A stretch of DNA of 64,000 nt, taken from the NCBI GenBank assembly GCA_012931725.1, contig CM022944.1, positions 60,230,694 through 60,294,693 on the forward strand, read 5' to 3'. The notes under the pieces were generated by a model, which ran no database searches, was not told where the DNA came from, and saw only the letters and a list, made by a program, of their open reading frames with translations. The stretch is from Litsea cubeba (taxonomy: Eukaryota > Streptophyta > Magnoliopsida > Laurales > Lauraceae). Made by a program: the position numbers and the translations under genes. Positions 53,775 to 64,000 of this stretch are shown in pieces (within the stretch, counting starts at the first letter, position 1; each line of letters starts with the position of its first letter).

Positions 53775-55826
53775 TGTTGGGATTGGTGTATGCCCTAAAG
53801 CCCACTAGCCGCACTCTCATCTTTTGTTACTGGATATTTTCTGGTTATATAATGGAAAGACTCTTTTATGCTTAAACATGTATATATGTATGGTTGTGTA
53901 AGGCCCATTGTTTCTAGTAAATGAATTAGGTGTGTAGTGTCTACACACAGATAGGTCTAATTCATGGACAACTGGAAACATCATATTTGTTCATAACTGA
54001 AAGATGGAGCTGGGCAGTTCATCTTGGTAGAAGTTATAATGAGATACTCTCCTATATAGGGTGACATACCTAAGTCATGGGAGGCCTTTCCCGGATCTAT
54101 CTCATTAGTGCATGTGTCATGCATTGAACAGGACCATTGTAGGTATGATCTCTAAAATAGTACTATCACAGAAAAGAGATCAAGTCACCTCATGCTACTA
54201 AGTAACCGGTGCTCTTAATCTTGAGCATTTGTGGATGAACTGACGAAGTCAAGTTCTTGTGCTTTGATTCACTATGGGTGAGATTCTATTCATGGGTCAA
54301 CAGCTCTGTGTTTTGGGTACTCGGACTTGATCAGTTGGGACGTGCAGATGCAATATAGAATCTATGCCATCTGATGATGGAATAATCGTCCCCTTAGAAT
54401 TATCCGATTAATCATCAAAATCTAAGATCTTAGTATATGGATGTTCCATATGAATATTGAACTTGTGGGTCGCTCCCTGGATCAAGAGAATTATATTCGA
54501 ATGATGATTAGGTTTTAGGATATGAAGTTCTAAGGTTTAGATGTAATCGGGAAGGTTGATAGTACATGTGATAACCTGACTCGATTATGGATGTTACATA
54601 GAGGGGCATTCAGGTCATTACACTTAGTAGGTCGAAGACAACCGTCATTTTATGACGAGCTTATTATATATATATATTTGTCCTTGGAGTTCAACCATAA
54701 CTCTTTAGTGGAATGAGTTAAGGTTAAAATGGTCTTTATGTTGCTATGGGTTTAGCATGGACATTTTGGTCATTTTGGGAGCCAATGGCAAATATGTCTT
54801 TTGGTCCCTTCTCTAGTCACTTACCAAGATTGGCATGGTATCCTAAGATGTTTAGATAACATAAGGATGAATTATTTTAGTGGAAAAATAATTTTGAGTT
54901 TGAATTCAAATAGGCCTTTGATGGCATACATGAATTTAACTCTAGATAAATTGTATGTGGGCCATGGTGTGCATTGATATGTGGGATGTCCATAATAGGA
55001 TTTCCATGGGTAAGGTTTTCAACTTTGAGTAGGACTCTACTTGGAAAGTTGGACTCCTCTTTGGATTAGTATTCCTATGAGTTAGTTTCCTTTTTGGATT
55101 AGGAACTTAAAATTAGTAAGTGTTCTACAACTAGTATTACTAATTGTATGGAAAGTTCCTTTTGGTTTCCTTTTCTAATTAGAGTGTTTCTTAAAGGAAA
55201 TAAGTCTTTCCTTTTTGGACATAAATTAGAATAAGGAGAGATAACTAAATAGGAAAGGCTTCCCATAGTTTCTATAAAAGGAGAACCATCCCCTTTGGAC
55301 GTCCATAACAAGATAGCAAGAAGAATGCCACACGTCCAACACTTTGTGAAACAATTATTGAGCACAAGGAGAGCCCCACACGTCCAGCCCTTTGGAGGTT
55401 CTCTTCTTGATTGAAGAGAGCTTAAGGTCTGAGATTTTCCCTTGGAGAAATAGTTCTTAATTCCTAGATTAAGATCCCACCATCTTAGCCAATCAGATTT
55501 GGAAGTGAGATAGAGGAGAAGATCAAAGGCAATACTAGTGCAGAAAATTCCAGCAACTTGTTTGCAAATTGCAAGTCTGAGTTCGGGCCTTTGGATCTAT
55601 TTTTTTCGAGGTTTGAAGTCTACAAATCTTTGAGGTATGAGTCTTCTTCATTCTCCTTTAATTATACACTTGTTGGTCATGATTTAATGGAGTTTCTATG
55701 CGATTCTTTATGGCTGATTTCCGCTGCATATTGCAGAAATCAGATTTTTTAAAATCTGTCATGCTTTGCATCAGCCATAGTAGTCTCTTTATGAGAAGTT
55801 TCAGATCTGAATCGCAATTTCTTTCA
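53775..55826 (+). repeat. 3' LTR of element B
   Basis: 2,052 bp, same length as the 5' LTR, with only one small difference cluster found by reading. TATA box at 55273-55280. Confidence 0.95.
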
Positions 55827-55831
55827 AAGAA
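55827..55831. repeat. Target-site duplication of B, right copy (AAGAA)
   Basis: Second copy after the CA of the 3' LTR. Confidence 0.92.
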
Positions 55832-56315
55832 AAGCTGGCTCTCATGCCAAAATTGGCTTCCATGCCACAAACAAAAACCTGGCTTTCATGCCAAAACAAT
55901 TACTTGACAAAAGATTTTCACAAAATGACAACCTTTTGATCAAACCCCATTTAGCAATTACTTTTATCACAAAAAGATTCAAGTGAGCGTAGGGATAACA
56001 AAAAAAAATATCCCATTTAGCAATTACTTTTATCACAAAAAGATTCAAGTGAGCGTAGGGATAACAAAAAAAAAAGAGACCATCCCACTTAGCAATTACT
56101 TTTATCACAAAAAGATTAAAGTGAGCGTAGGGATAACAAAAAAAAAAGAAAGTGTTCACAAGCACTACACAAAAAAAAAAAAAAGAGTACCAAAAAATAC
56201 ATGTGGTACCAAAAAAAAAAGAAAGTGTTCACAAGCACTACAAAATAAGAGTACCAAAAAAAAATACAAGTGGTACCAAAAAAAAGAAAGAAGGATGGTT
56301 TCTGTATACAGGAGC
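55832..56315 (+). repeat. Repeat-rich spacer of D, part after B
   Basis: Three copies of a ~65 bp unit with GTGAGCGTAGGGATAACAAA and TTAGCAATTACTTTTATCAC (about 55950-56150), then two units with AAGTGTTCACAAGCACTAC, poly-A and GTGGTACCAAAAAA (about 56152-56285). E has single or shorter versions of both on the opposite strand (24296-24480), so the expansion happened in the D lineage. Confidence 0.8.
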
Positions 56316-57250
56316 TCAATAAAAAACGGTCTCCAGCCAAGAGTTCAGCTCCTTAAGCAAGCTTTTGGCTTCATCCGTCAAGGATTCCAAGGCACGCTTC
56401 TTCAGGAACCTGCCATGAGATGCTGGGGTGGGCTGTAACCCTTCTTCTGCACTGGGAAGCTTCCTTCGAGCGGTTTTCCATTGTTTGTCCTCATCAGACT
56501 TCCTTTTGAGAACTCGAATGGCATCCTCAACTCGGTGAATCAGAGCAGTCTCCCTTTCACGAGCCTCTGTTATTTCAGTCCACTTGGCAGCGACTTGTGC
56601 CTGCAGATGCTCAAGACGTTTCCTGGCCTCATCGACCTCCCTATCAAGGATGTTAAGGTCATGTGTCAGCCTAATGATGGTTATTTCTTTTAAGTTCCTC
56701 TCTCGGACTGCCTACTTCTTGCTTTCTGTAGCCTCATCCAGGTCAGATTGAGCCTTATCCGCAGGGTCCAAGAACATCTCCTTGAAGAACTGATCGTCAG
56801 GAAAACCCATGGTCTCAAACCACTTGTCACCCAGCTTAATGATCCTATTAACGATCGCCCTGGCATATGTGACATCCAGACCAGCCTCTTCAGCATCACC
56901 GAGAATCTCACGCACATGCTGGATCATGCTAAATCCGGCTTCCAAGTGCCCAGAAAAGAGAGTCTTAATCCAAGAGCTCAGAACTCGCACCACCACCTTC
57001 TTCGCAAAAAGAAGAGATGGCCCAGCTGAAGATTCGCCCAACTCCGTTGGTCGGTTGCTCATGTCATCATCTGTTGAAAGAGTAACAAAAGAACTCTTTC
57101 CAGTTGAAGCTGCTCCTGCTCGGGAAGGAATCTCAGCGCGAGGAATCTCCTCAACATTGTCAGAACTGGTCCCAGGAGTCTCTACCTCTGGATTAACCTC
57201 TGGCATCCCTTGCTCTGGAAGCGACGGACCTTCCTCTGTCACTTCAAAAC

Positions 57251-57325
57251 CTGCCAAAGAAACACAAAAAGGTATGAATATAATCCTGTTTGAAAATCAT
57301 TATCAGGGTTATTACTACAAAATAC
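57251..57325 (-). other. Intron 4 of the D antisense gene (75 bp)
   Basis: Donor GAAG|GTATTT, acceptor TTGGCAG|GTTTTG. In-frame stops inside the intron make splicing necessary. The E copy (23245-23322) is 78 bp. Confidence 0.85.
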
Positions 57326-57436
57326 CTTCTTCGACGACTGGCGGAACACTCTCTTCCTCCATGAACTCATCGAAAGCATCATCAACATTTGCGTCCATCG
57401 ATGGTTCAAAGTCATCAGAACCCTGTGGCAAGTCAG

Positions 57437-57504
57437 CTGACAAAAAAAAATGTTAGCAAACCGAGTCATAAACTCAAAAAAAAAAGGAGCAAAAGAAGTC
57501 GTAC
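57437..57504 (-). other. Intron 3 of the D antisense gene (68 bp)
   Basis: Donor AATTG|GTACGA, acceptor TTGTCAG|CTGACTTG. The E copy (23066-23133) is also 68 bp, with donor GTATAA. Confidence 0.85.
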
Positions 57505-57618
57505 CAATTGGAGATTCTGGATTTACTCCAGAGTCCCTCGGTTCTTCTTCAGGTGCCTCAACAGGATCCATCACCACCTCATCGGTTGGGACCTCAGGCA
57601 TCACCAAGTCTTCTTCTG

Positions 57619-57721
57619 CTAAAAAAAAAAAAGAAGAAAAGCAGAAAACAAGAAGCAAATCAAAACATGAAAAAAAAAATCCCATGAAAAGAAATGGAAA
57701 GAGAAAAAGGAAGAATCATAC
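57619..57721 (-). other. Intron 2 of the D antisense gene (103 bp)
   Basis: Donor GAAG|GTATGA, acceptor TTTTAG|CAGAAG, pyrimidine-rich end. Removing it joins ...VGE and AEEDLVMP in frame with a split codon. The E copy (22850-22952) is also 103 bp. Confidence 0.85.
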
Positions 57722-60163
57722 CTTCACCGACGGTCTCTTCTTCTCGACTTCTCTTCTCTGGAGGCTCGTCAGCATCCACTGGCACATCCTCATTGATAGT
57801 AAGAGGAACTTCCAAGTTAGGAGAGTCCTCATGCTGCCCCTTGCTGTGATGATGACTCCTCCCCCTCTTACTCCGGCGGGTTCGCTTCTTAGAAGAACCT
57901 ACCCCGCTGTCAGAGTCAGGTTTCCCACTTGACTCCTCACTGGATGGTCTGCTCTTGCCAGTAGACTCCACGGAAGCTTGCTTCTGTGCCGCTTGCATCC
58001 AAGCACCAAGTTCGGCTTCCTCCTGTTCTAGCTGCTCCAAAGCCTCATCAGGTATTTCTCGAACAGCTTCAGAACCAATGACGCTCTGGTCACCGAGAAA
58101 GCCTATCTTGTGCTTCTCTCCAGAAAGGAAGGCCCAAACTTCCTCTCGCCGGATGCCATCCGACTTTCCAAGGCCCTTTCCAGATGCCAGCTTTACATCA
58201 AGCTCCTTCTTGGAAAGCCCCCGATATGCCGAAAAGCTCTCCGCGAACCACTTCGCAAAGCCGGCAGTCCGGGAAGTCAGCAAAACAGGATAAGAAATCA
58301 TGGCTGTAGTGTCTTCAGCACTATAGAAAGCCCATGCATTTCTCCCATCCTGTAAGCCTCCAAAGCGCTTCACCATGCTTGAAGGCGCTCCAACAACGCC
58401 TTGAGAAAAGCCCAGCTGCAAAGCAAAGCGAGAGGGTACATACGGCTGGATGTCGACGAAAGATGTCTGCGGTACACCATCGTGCCGACACGTATGCTAA
58501 AAAGCCACTCTCTCTCTGCATTTGTCAAGGAATAATGCCTTCCCGACCCCGCCCTGGTAGAGTCTCGGGAGGCACCAAAATCAAAAGCCTTCTTCCGCAA
58601 CTCCGGAGAAAGCTTCACTGAAGATTGCCCCATCTCGACGTCCCTGAACCGTCGGATCCTCATGCGGGCAAACAAAAGTGATTCGGACACGGCTTTGCCC
58701 TTAGCCAGTCGAATCATCAGAGGATCATCATCCTGTGCAGCACCCAGCCGATGGAAGCCAGGACAGTGGTATACATACCACGAATAAAAGATATGGGCTG
58801 AAAATACCCTATTCATGGGAAGCCCAAGCCGAACCAAAAAAGCAGCAGCCTGCAGTTCGGTACACAAGTAGGAGTAAAGAGCTGGCACCAAAGCAAGCTG
58901 CTCTCCAAACGCCATCTGACAAGCCGGAAAAAATACAATGCGGCCTGATGTGCGTTCCATCTCCTCCAGCAAAAACAGCCTCACCAAGCCAATAAGTGAG
59001 GTAAACAGCGAGATCTCTCCGCAGTGCAATGTCAGGACATATGGCGTTTGTACTTGCACAGAAATCTCTCAACTCTTCTTGCATGGCCAAGATCTTCTTT
59101 GAACTTGGATCTTGAGCTCCGGCTTCTTGGGTCACGCTATCAGAAGGCTCCCTGCTATCAAAAAAGTTGGGGAATGAAGAGCTAAAACTCTTCCAACTGC
59201 TGGATCTAACTTTCAAACCCACCTTCTCCTTCAAAAAATCATAGAAGGCGACAAGCTGAAAGTATAGAAGCCTGAACTCCTCAGACTGCCCCTCGAGGAC
59301 GCTGTCAATCGGCATAAACTCCTCATAGAGTTTGCCGAGGATGGGCAATCCAGTAATGGCGCTCAGCTCCTTCAAAGAAAAACCAATCTCACCATTCGTC
59401 ACAACGAAGGTATTGGTTTGAGGGAGGAATGACTCCAGCATAGCCATGAAGGCCTCGTCGGAAAAGATCACGGTCTCCCTAAAGGCGCGGACCGCGTCAA
59501 AAATCCCGGCTTCCTTCAAAACGGCGCCACCAATCAGCAGGACGCGATCAGTCCACGACTTCCACTCGGAGTCAGCATTGAAACGGCCTCGAAGTCGAAA
59601 AGGCTTGATCCAATTGCTGCCATCACCACTGAAAATACCAAGGCCCACCGGTCTCAAATCGACCGACGGATAATCAGAGCCCTGGTAGCCGCTGGAGGGC
59701 ATCAACAGGTCCATGTCAACAGGCGACCTCTCCGTATATCCAGGAGAACCACCAACAAAAACCCCGGTCTTGATTACATTTGTCCTTCTCACCCAGCTTG
59801 GAGGATCTTCCCTCTTAGGGCACGTGGGGGCAAGGCTCAGAATCGAGACGGTGCGATCAAACGTCGACCGGGTAGCAACAGTCTTCTTCTCACCATCTGC
59901 TGTGAAGGAAAACTGAAAACATCTCCCCTGGTATGTCATGTCATCAGGGACTGCATAACCAAAGAAGAACGTAGGCTTGGGCAAAACGCTCTGATCTTCC
60001 TGCCTCATCTCATCTCTGTTGAGGGAGTCGCACTCTTCCAGATTTCTCTCAACATACTGGACCTTCTCAAAAGCCTGCTGAACAGCCGGATTAGAAGATC
60101 TAGAAGATCGACGAGGTACGCTTGTAGCAGGCTCTTTACCCTTGTTCGCTCTGGAGGAACCAC

Positions 60164-60963
60164 CTGAAAAAGGATGGAAAAGAAAAAGATCAAACATCAA
60201 AATGACAGAATCTCGCTAAAAAAAAATCTGGCGAAATTTGACATGATGACGGGCAATCCGAAGAAAAGGAGCTATCCCGAAATAAATAGAAAGCTTGAAG
60301 ATGGGCTCAACATCGCTGCGAGCTCCGAAACTCCAAACTTTCGAAACCTCAAAGTCTCCACAAAATCAGGAAGGGCTCAACATCACTGCGAGCTCCAAAT
60401 TCCCAAATTTGCGAAAACTTTCAGGTATGGTATCACATCATGCTACAAATTTAATTTACAAATTGAATGCATGCATGAACATCTTGGTTTGCAAAAAAAA
60501 AAAAAATGCATTAATCATGATGAGCAAAAAAAAAAAAAAAGAAAAGAAACTTTCTCAAAAAAAAAAAGAGGGGAAAGAAAACAAAAAAGAAAAGAAAAGA
60601 AACTTTCTCTAAAAAAAGAGAGGGGAAAGAAAACAAAAAAAAGAAAGAAAAGAAACTCTCTCAAAAAAAAAAAGGGGAGGAAAAAAAAAAGAAAAAAAAA
60701 GGGGGCTGGCCCACAGGCCACGTGGCCGTACGGCCAGATCCGTACGGATCTGTCCGTACGTCCCACAAACAAAAAAAAAACAACAACAAAAACATGAGAA
60801 AAAAAAGAAAGAAGAAAAAAAAAACGTGTGAAAAAAAAAAAAGGGGGAAAACACGTGAAAAAAAAAAGAAGAAAAGAAAAAGAAAGAAACAAAAAAAAAG
60901 GGAAAGAAAGAAAGATCTTTTTATTTTTCCTACAATGGAGTTTTCTTGAAAAAGGGAACTTAC
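60164..60963 (-). other. Intron 1 of the D antisense gene (800 bp, pyrimidine-rich)
   Basis: Donor TCAA|GTAAGT, a consensus plant site, and acceptor TTTTCAG|GTGG. Joining gives MASSGSSRANKGKEP. The intron is dominated by T- and C-rich sequence on the coding strand (60480-60940) and holds the GC palindrome cluster at 60716-60760. There is no counterpart in E, which is truncated inside exon 2, so this intron rests on one copy. Confidence 0.68.
60716..60760. repeat. Overlapping perfect palindromes including a G-box
   Basis: GGCCACGTGGCC (60716-60727), GGCCGTACGGCC (60724-60735) and AGATCCGTACGGATCT (60736-60751) follow each other, then a further CCGTACG. GCCACGTGGC is the classical plant G-box. 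This is an isolated GC island within purine-rich low-complexity DNA. Confidence 0.88.
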
Positions 60964-60973
60964 TTGAAGCCAT

Positions 60974-62113
60974 TGATGGAGAAGAAGAAGAAAAGTCTTG
61001 AAGATCTTGAAGAAGAAAAGCTCTTGGTCTTGAAGCCCTCTTGAGATTATTGCAAAAGAAAGTAATAAGAGCAAGAGATCCAACCTTCTCCTTGCTTTCA
61101 TAGAGGAGAGCAAACCAAAGAAGGAAAGAAGAAAGAGGTAAGTGTTACTAATTAGTAACCTTACCAAAAGAAAGAGATTAGAAAGATTCTTTCCCAAAAG
61201 AAAGAATCTTGAAGGATTTTCTCCCAAAAAGAAATCTATGACGGATTCTTTCCCAAAAGAAAGATATCTTGAGATATTCTATCCCAAAGTAAAGGGATCA
61301 TGAGAGATTCTCTCCAAGTAAAGATATTCTTAGATATTCTCTATCCAAATGAGATATTTTTGGATATTCTTTACAAAAATGACACCATATGAGATCTAAG
61401 CCATTTCAAAAGCTTAAGGTCCCATGGGTTAGCCCATATGAGCCAGGTTTGACCACCTAGGCACACAAAAAAAAAAAAAAAAAATTTGGGCTTTTAGTCA
61501 AAGAGAAATCCCTCTTACCAAGAGCATAAAAAAATGGTTCCATGCCTCTTTTGAGTTGATTGGACCATACAAAAGAAAATTCCAAGCCCCATGAGCTTCC
61601 AAAAATCGAACCATCCAGCCTCATCTACCAAATTGAGCCAAAATCTTGAAATTGACATTCCACAAAAAACAAACCAAATCCTGGTCCCCTAACTTGCCAC
61701 ATACAGCCTGTTAGGTCACAAGACCAAAAACCAAAAACCAAAACCTGATCCCCTAACTTGCCACATACAGCCTGTTAGGTCACAAGATCAAAACCAAAAT
61801 TGATCCCCCAACATTCCACATACAGCTTGTTGGGTCACACGATCAAAACCAAACCCGACCCCCTAACCTGCCACATATAGCCTGTTAGGTCACAAGGTCA
61901 AAACCCAAATCCACATCCCTGATGTCATCTTCAAAACTTTGCCTCGAGATGGTATGTGATCCCTTTCACTACCATAAAATTCCCCTGGAAGCTCAAAAGG
62001 CTACAAATACCAAAAAGAAAGACTGCTCAAAGACTCTTGGTCAAGTCACAGGCTCTCCTTCAAAAATCTCTTCGAGGCACATCGACTACAAAAGTTAAGC
62101 AACTCGTCGCAGT
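60974..62113. repeat. Region between antisense gene start and D 3' LTR, with two repeat arrays
   Basis: It should hold the promoter of the antisense gene; on the minus strand the last 120 bases before the ATG are CT-rich, a common plant leader type, but I see no strong TATA box. A run of ~40 bp units with GATTCTTTCCCAAAAGAAAG covers about 61160-61375. Four units of 55-65 bp with CTTGCCACATACAGCCTGTT and AGGTCACAAG cover 61679-61915. No ORF looks real. Confidence 0.65.
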
Positions 62114-62129
62114 ACCTCGAGGGGGCATT
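62114..62129 (+). other. Polypurine tract of D
   Basis: ACCTCGAGGGGGCATT directly before the 3' LTR; the GAGGGGG core is the likely plus-strand primer. Confidence 0.75.
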
Positions 62130-64000
62130 TGTTGACACCAAAAATGTCACTTTGCCTCTTCAAGATCCAAAGAGCTACATGAAGTCGCAACCTGCCATAA
62201 ATAGGCAATGCTGCTTCCAAAAATCAAATGTTGTCAGAATCAAACAAAAACTGCAAGATTCTTCAAGACAGCCAAAAGAGGAGTACACAAGAAGTTTCGG
62301 GCCATTTCAAAATCATTTGGCCTAACTTCGCTTCTCAGATAGCCGAAAAGGAGCTCTCGGCGGCAAAAGCATCGGAGACACCAAAACTTCGATCAGGGCC
62401 GATGGATAGTCCCAAAATACTTCCAAAAGGCTCCACGTCAAGTTCCGAGTCAAACCGACAACGTTTGACCCTACATCAACCCTCGAACAGCTAAATCAAG
62501 CCTCTCGGCGGCGAGAACCACCGAGGCCATTACTCATCAGATAGAGCAGATGGACGGCTTCAAAATGCTTATAAAGGGCTACACGTCAAATTTCAGGTCA
62601 TTTCCACAACATTTGACCATAGTTTGACGCTCGGAAGCCAAATCAGGCCTCTCGGCGGCAAAGCTCTCCGGGACCATGGTTTCCAAGACAGAGCCTATGG
62701 ATCATCTTAAAATGACTCCAATAGGTTCCCTGTCAAATTTCAAGTCAATCGGACATCGGTTGACCGCACATCAAACCGCGACATCTTCATCGCGACAAAA
62801 AGCAAGTCTACAGGTGATAGGACCCCAAACGGATTCAAAACTCAAACAAAAGCCTATGGTTGGTCTTATTTATTGCTCAGGAGGCTTCACACCAAATTTC
62901 AGGTCATTCCGACATCGTTTGACCCAGTTTCAGCTTCTGACGAAAAATCGGCAGCTCTGCGCGACAAAGTCTTCGGCTTTCTCAGGAAATTGGAAACTTT
63001 GCAAAATAAAATGCAAGGATTCTCATCAGGTTTCCTACAAAGAAATTAGGACAATAAATGGTCAAAATGTCAAGGAAAGGTGCAAGAGAAAAAAGAATCG
63101 AAAAACAGCAAAAAACGGACACAAAACGGGACACGAAAGGGGGAAAACCCCCCCAGGGTCGCAGACCCCTGCGACCCTGGGCCGCCGGCGACCTTGGAAC
63201 CCGGGGTCGCCGGGAAGGCCCCGGAAACCCCGGTTTTCGCCGTTTTTTTGCGATTCGAAGAGCCCAGCCTCTGGTACTTTCCAAAATTCATGCTTTTGAG
63301 ACACCAAGTCCTCTGACATCCGTCCAAAACACGGGTCAATCATCAAGAGTATCGAAAACAATATTGATCGCCACCCGGTCAACCAAAAAAAGTGTGCTTT
63401 CTACCCGACCGATCGAGAAATCGACAGGACAGATGGCACCGACCCGCTGTTGGGAACAAACACCTGAAATTACATGATCATCTGATGTCGATCTACATGA
63501 AGATCCATCGATGATCATCGACAGAAGAATCCCAAAAGACGTGGCACGGCCCGCGACTCTTCAGCTGCTCGGCGACCACTTAATGCGATTAATTGACTAG
63601 CTTTACTACAGTCATTAATCCATTTCTTTGGACGGCCCAATCAGAAGCAAGCATTCGGGAGTTACAAGTCAAGAGATTCATGGCATTTAACCCATGAAAC
63701 TCCTCCCATCATGGCGATTAAAGGCGATTAAATGCCCTCAATCTCCTCCGGCCAATCAGAAGCCAAGAAAAAGGAGTTACAAAATAAACAATTCAATTTT
63801 GTAACTCCTCCCATTATGCGGCTTAATGACAATAAAAGCCCATAAACCCTCCTAAAAGGCTACCTAAAAGCCTATAAATAGGAGAGCTCTCCAAGAAGAA
63901 AAAAACATCAGAAACATCAGAAACATCAGAGAAAAAAGCACAAACACACAGACAGAAATCCAGAGAAAGGAAAAAGAGAGAAAACTCTGCGGAAGTTCTA
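62130..64000 (+). repeat. 3' LTR of element D (runs off the window)
   Basis: Matches 31973 to about 33860 with about 20 substitutions and a few indels by eye, including loss of 6 bp within the GC palindrome (63152-63216) and altered CATCAGA repeats near 63900. TATA box at 63873-63882. The last ~0.7 kb of the LTR and the target-site duplication are outside. Confidence 0.92.
63873..63882 (+). promoter_or_regulatory. TATA box of the D 3' LTR
   Basis: TATAAATAGG as at 33721. Confidence 0.72.

Larger units (their letters stand above)
46327..55826 (+). mobile_element. Element B: Ty1/copia element, young but coding-defective
   Basis: 9,500 bp, flanked by AAGAA at 46322-46326 and 55827-55831. LTRs are 2,052 bp each and, as far as I can read, identical except for one small cluster (ATTTTTTCAGAGG versus ATTTTTTTCGAGG, near 48151 and 55600). 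Primer site, polypurine tract and copia domain order are present, but the coding region has several frameshifts, several stops and a deletion of about 300 bp in RT. It is the youngest element here, nested in D. Confidence 0.95.
56316..60973 (-). pseudogene. Antisense five-exon plant-mobile-domain-like gene in D
   Basis: Opposite to gag-pol. Fitted exons: 1, 60964-60973 (ATGGCTTCAA); 2, 57722-60163; 3, 57505-57618; 4, 57326-57436; 5, 56316-57250. Total 3,612 bases, 1,204 codons with stop; all later introns are phase 1. Exon 2 carries a mobile-domain-like core (NTFVVTNGEIGFSLKELS, GLPILGKLYEEFMP), the YLTYWLGEAVF region and a basic, possibly nuclear-targeting stretch (SSKKRTRRSKRGRSHHH). Exons 3-4 are acidic. 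Exon 5 ends in a long charged helix, probably a coiled coil. Lesions: +1 base in the A run 58928-58933, -1 near 58457-58465 (together restoring frame), and CAG to TAG at 56712-56714. Domain naming is by pattern only. Confidence 0.8.
31973..64000 (+). mobile_element. Element D: Tat-lineage Ty3/gypsy element with antisense gene
   Basis: 5' LTR from 31973, long repeat-bearing leader, gag (36234-39926) and pol (to 45290), repeat-rich spacer, copia B insertion (46327-55826), opposite-strand mobile-domain gene (60973-56316), polypurine tract and 3' LTR (62130, running off the window). Without B it is more than 22.5 kb. The second, archaeal-type RNase H after the degenerate first one is the hallmark of the Tat lineage. 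By eye the LTRs differ at about 20 bases in 1.87 kb. It lies in copia F; the five bases before it are AACTC. Confidence 0.92.

Noticed and set aside
60174..60797. A 207-codon Lys-rich ORF on the plus strand
   Set aside because: The product is a run of Lys/Glu from A- and G-rich low-complexity DNA lying in intron 1 of the antisense gene. It is a composition artefact.
56316..60973. The antisense gene as an envelope-like protein
   Set aside because: No signal peptide, no membrane segment and no glycoprotein features. The sequence is soluble, charged and mobile-domain-like.
31973..64000. Element D as an endogenous pararetrovirus
   Set aside because: It has LTRs, an integrase with D,D35E and a polypurine tract, and no movement protein. 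The archaeal-type RNase H marks it as a Tat-lineage gypsy element.

Overview
The window is plant nuclear DNA made almost entirely of nested LTR retrotransposons. I see no free-standing host gene. The plant assignment rests on the element types: a chromodomain Ty3/gypsy element, Tat-lineage gypsy elements with a second RNase H, Ty1/copia elements primed by initiator Met-tRNA, and 1-3 kb LTRs. A flowering plant with a repeat-rich genome is the natural reading; I cannot name a species.

Layout. (A) 643-12022, plus strand: a complete Tekay/Del-like chromovirus with 3.2 kb LTRs, target-site duplication AAAAG and one intact 1,560-codon gag-pol frame. It sits in an old minus-strand LTR of a related family (12023 to about 13228, probably also 1-642). 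(E) about 13229-28984, minus strand: a decayed Tat-lineage gypsy element lacking its 3' end and a 2.4 kb internal segment. (C) 14634-22274, minus strand: a copia element inside E, duplication AATTT. (F) 28985-31972, minus strand: one end of another copia element, apparently inserted in E. (D) 31973 to beyond 64000, plus strand: a nearly full-length Tat-lineage element inserted in F, of the same family as E. (B) 46327-55826, plus strand: a copia element inside D, duplication AAGAA, with near-identical LTRs but wrecked coding sequence. The deepest nesting is E<-F<-D<-B.

The most interesting content is antisense coding. In D (56316-60973, minus) and E (about 13229-24243, plus), between pol and the 3' LTR and opposite to gag-pol, lies a gene of about 1,200 codons for a plant-mobile-domain-like protein with a basic segment and a coiled-coil tail. 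I can fit it as five exons; three GT-AG introns of 103, 68 and 75-78 bp occur at the same codon phase in both copies, and removing them restores the frame. The unrelated copia element F also carries an antisense ORF between pol and its 3' LTR (31360-31806, coiled coil), with its own TATA-like box and AATAAA. So two lineages here carry an opposite-strand gene in the same slot.

GC-rich palindrome clusters recur in the U3 regions of A, C, D and the old LTR, and again in the large first intron of the antisense gene of D. In A and D the cluster is also where the two LTRs of one element differ by indels.

A has intact structure and coding. B, C, D, E and F carry stops, frameshifts, deletions or truncations. 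LTR comparisons were made by eye and are approximate.
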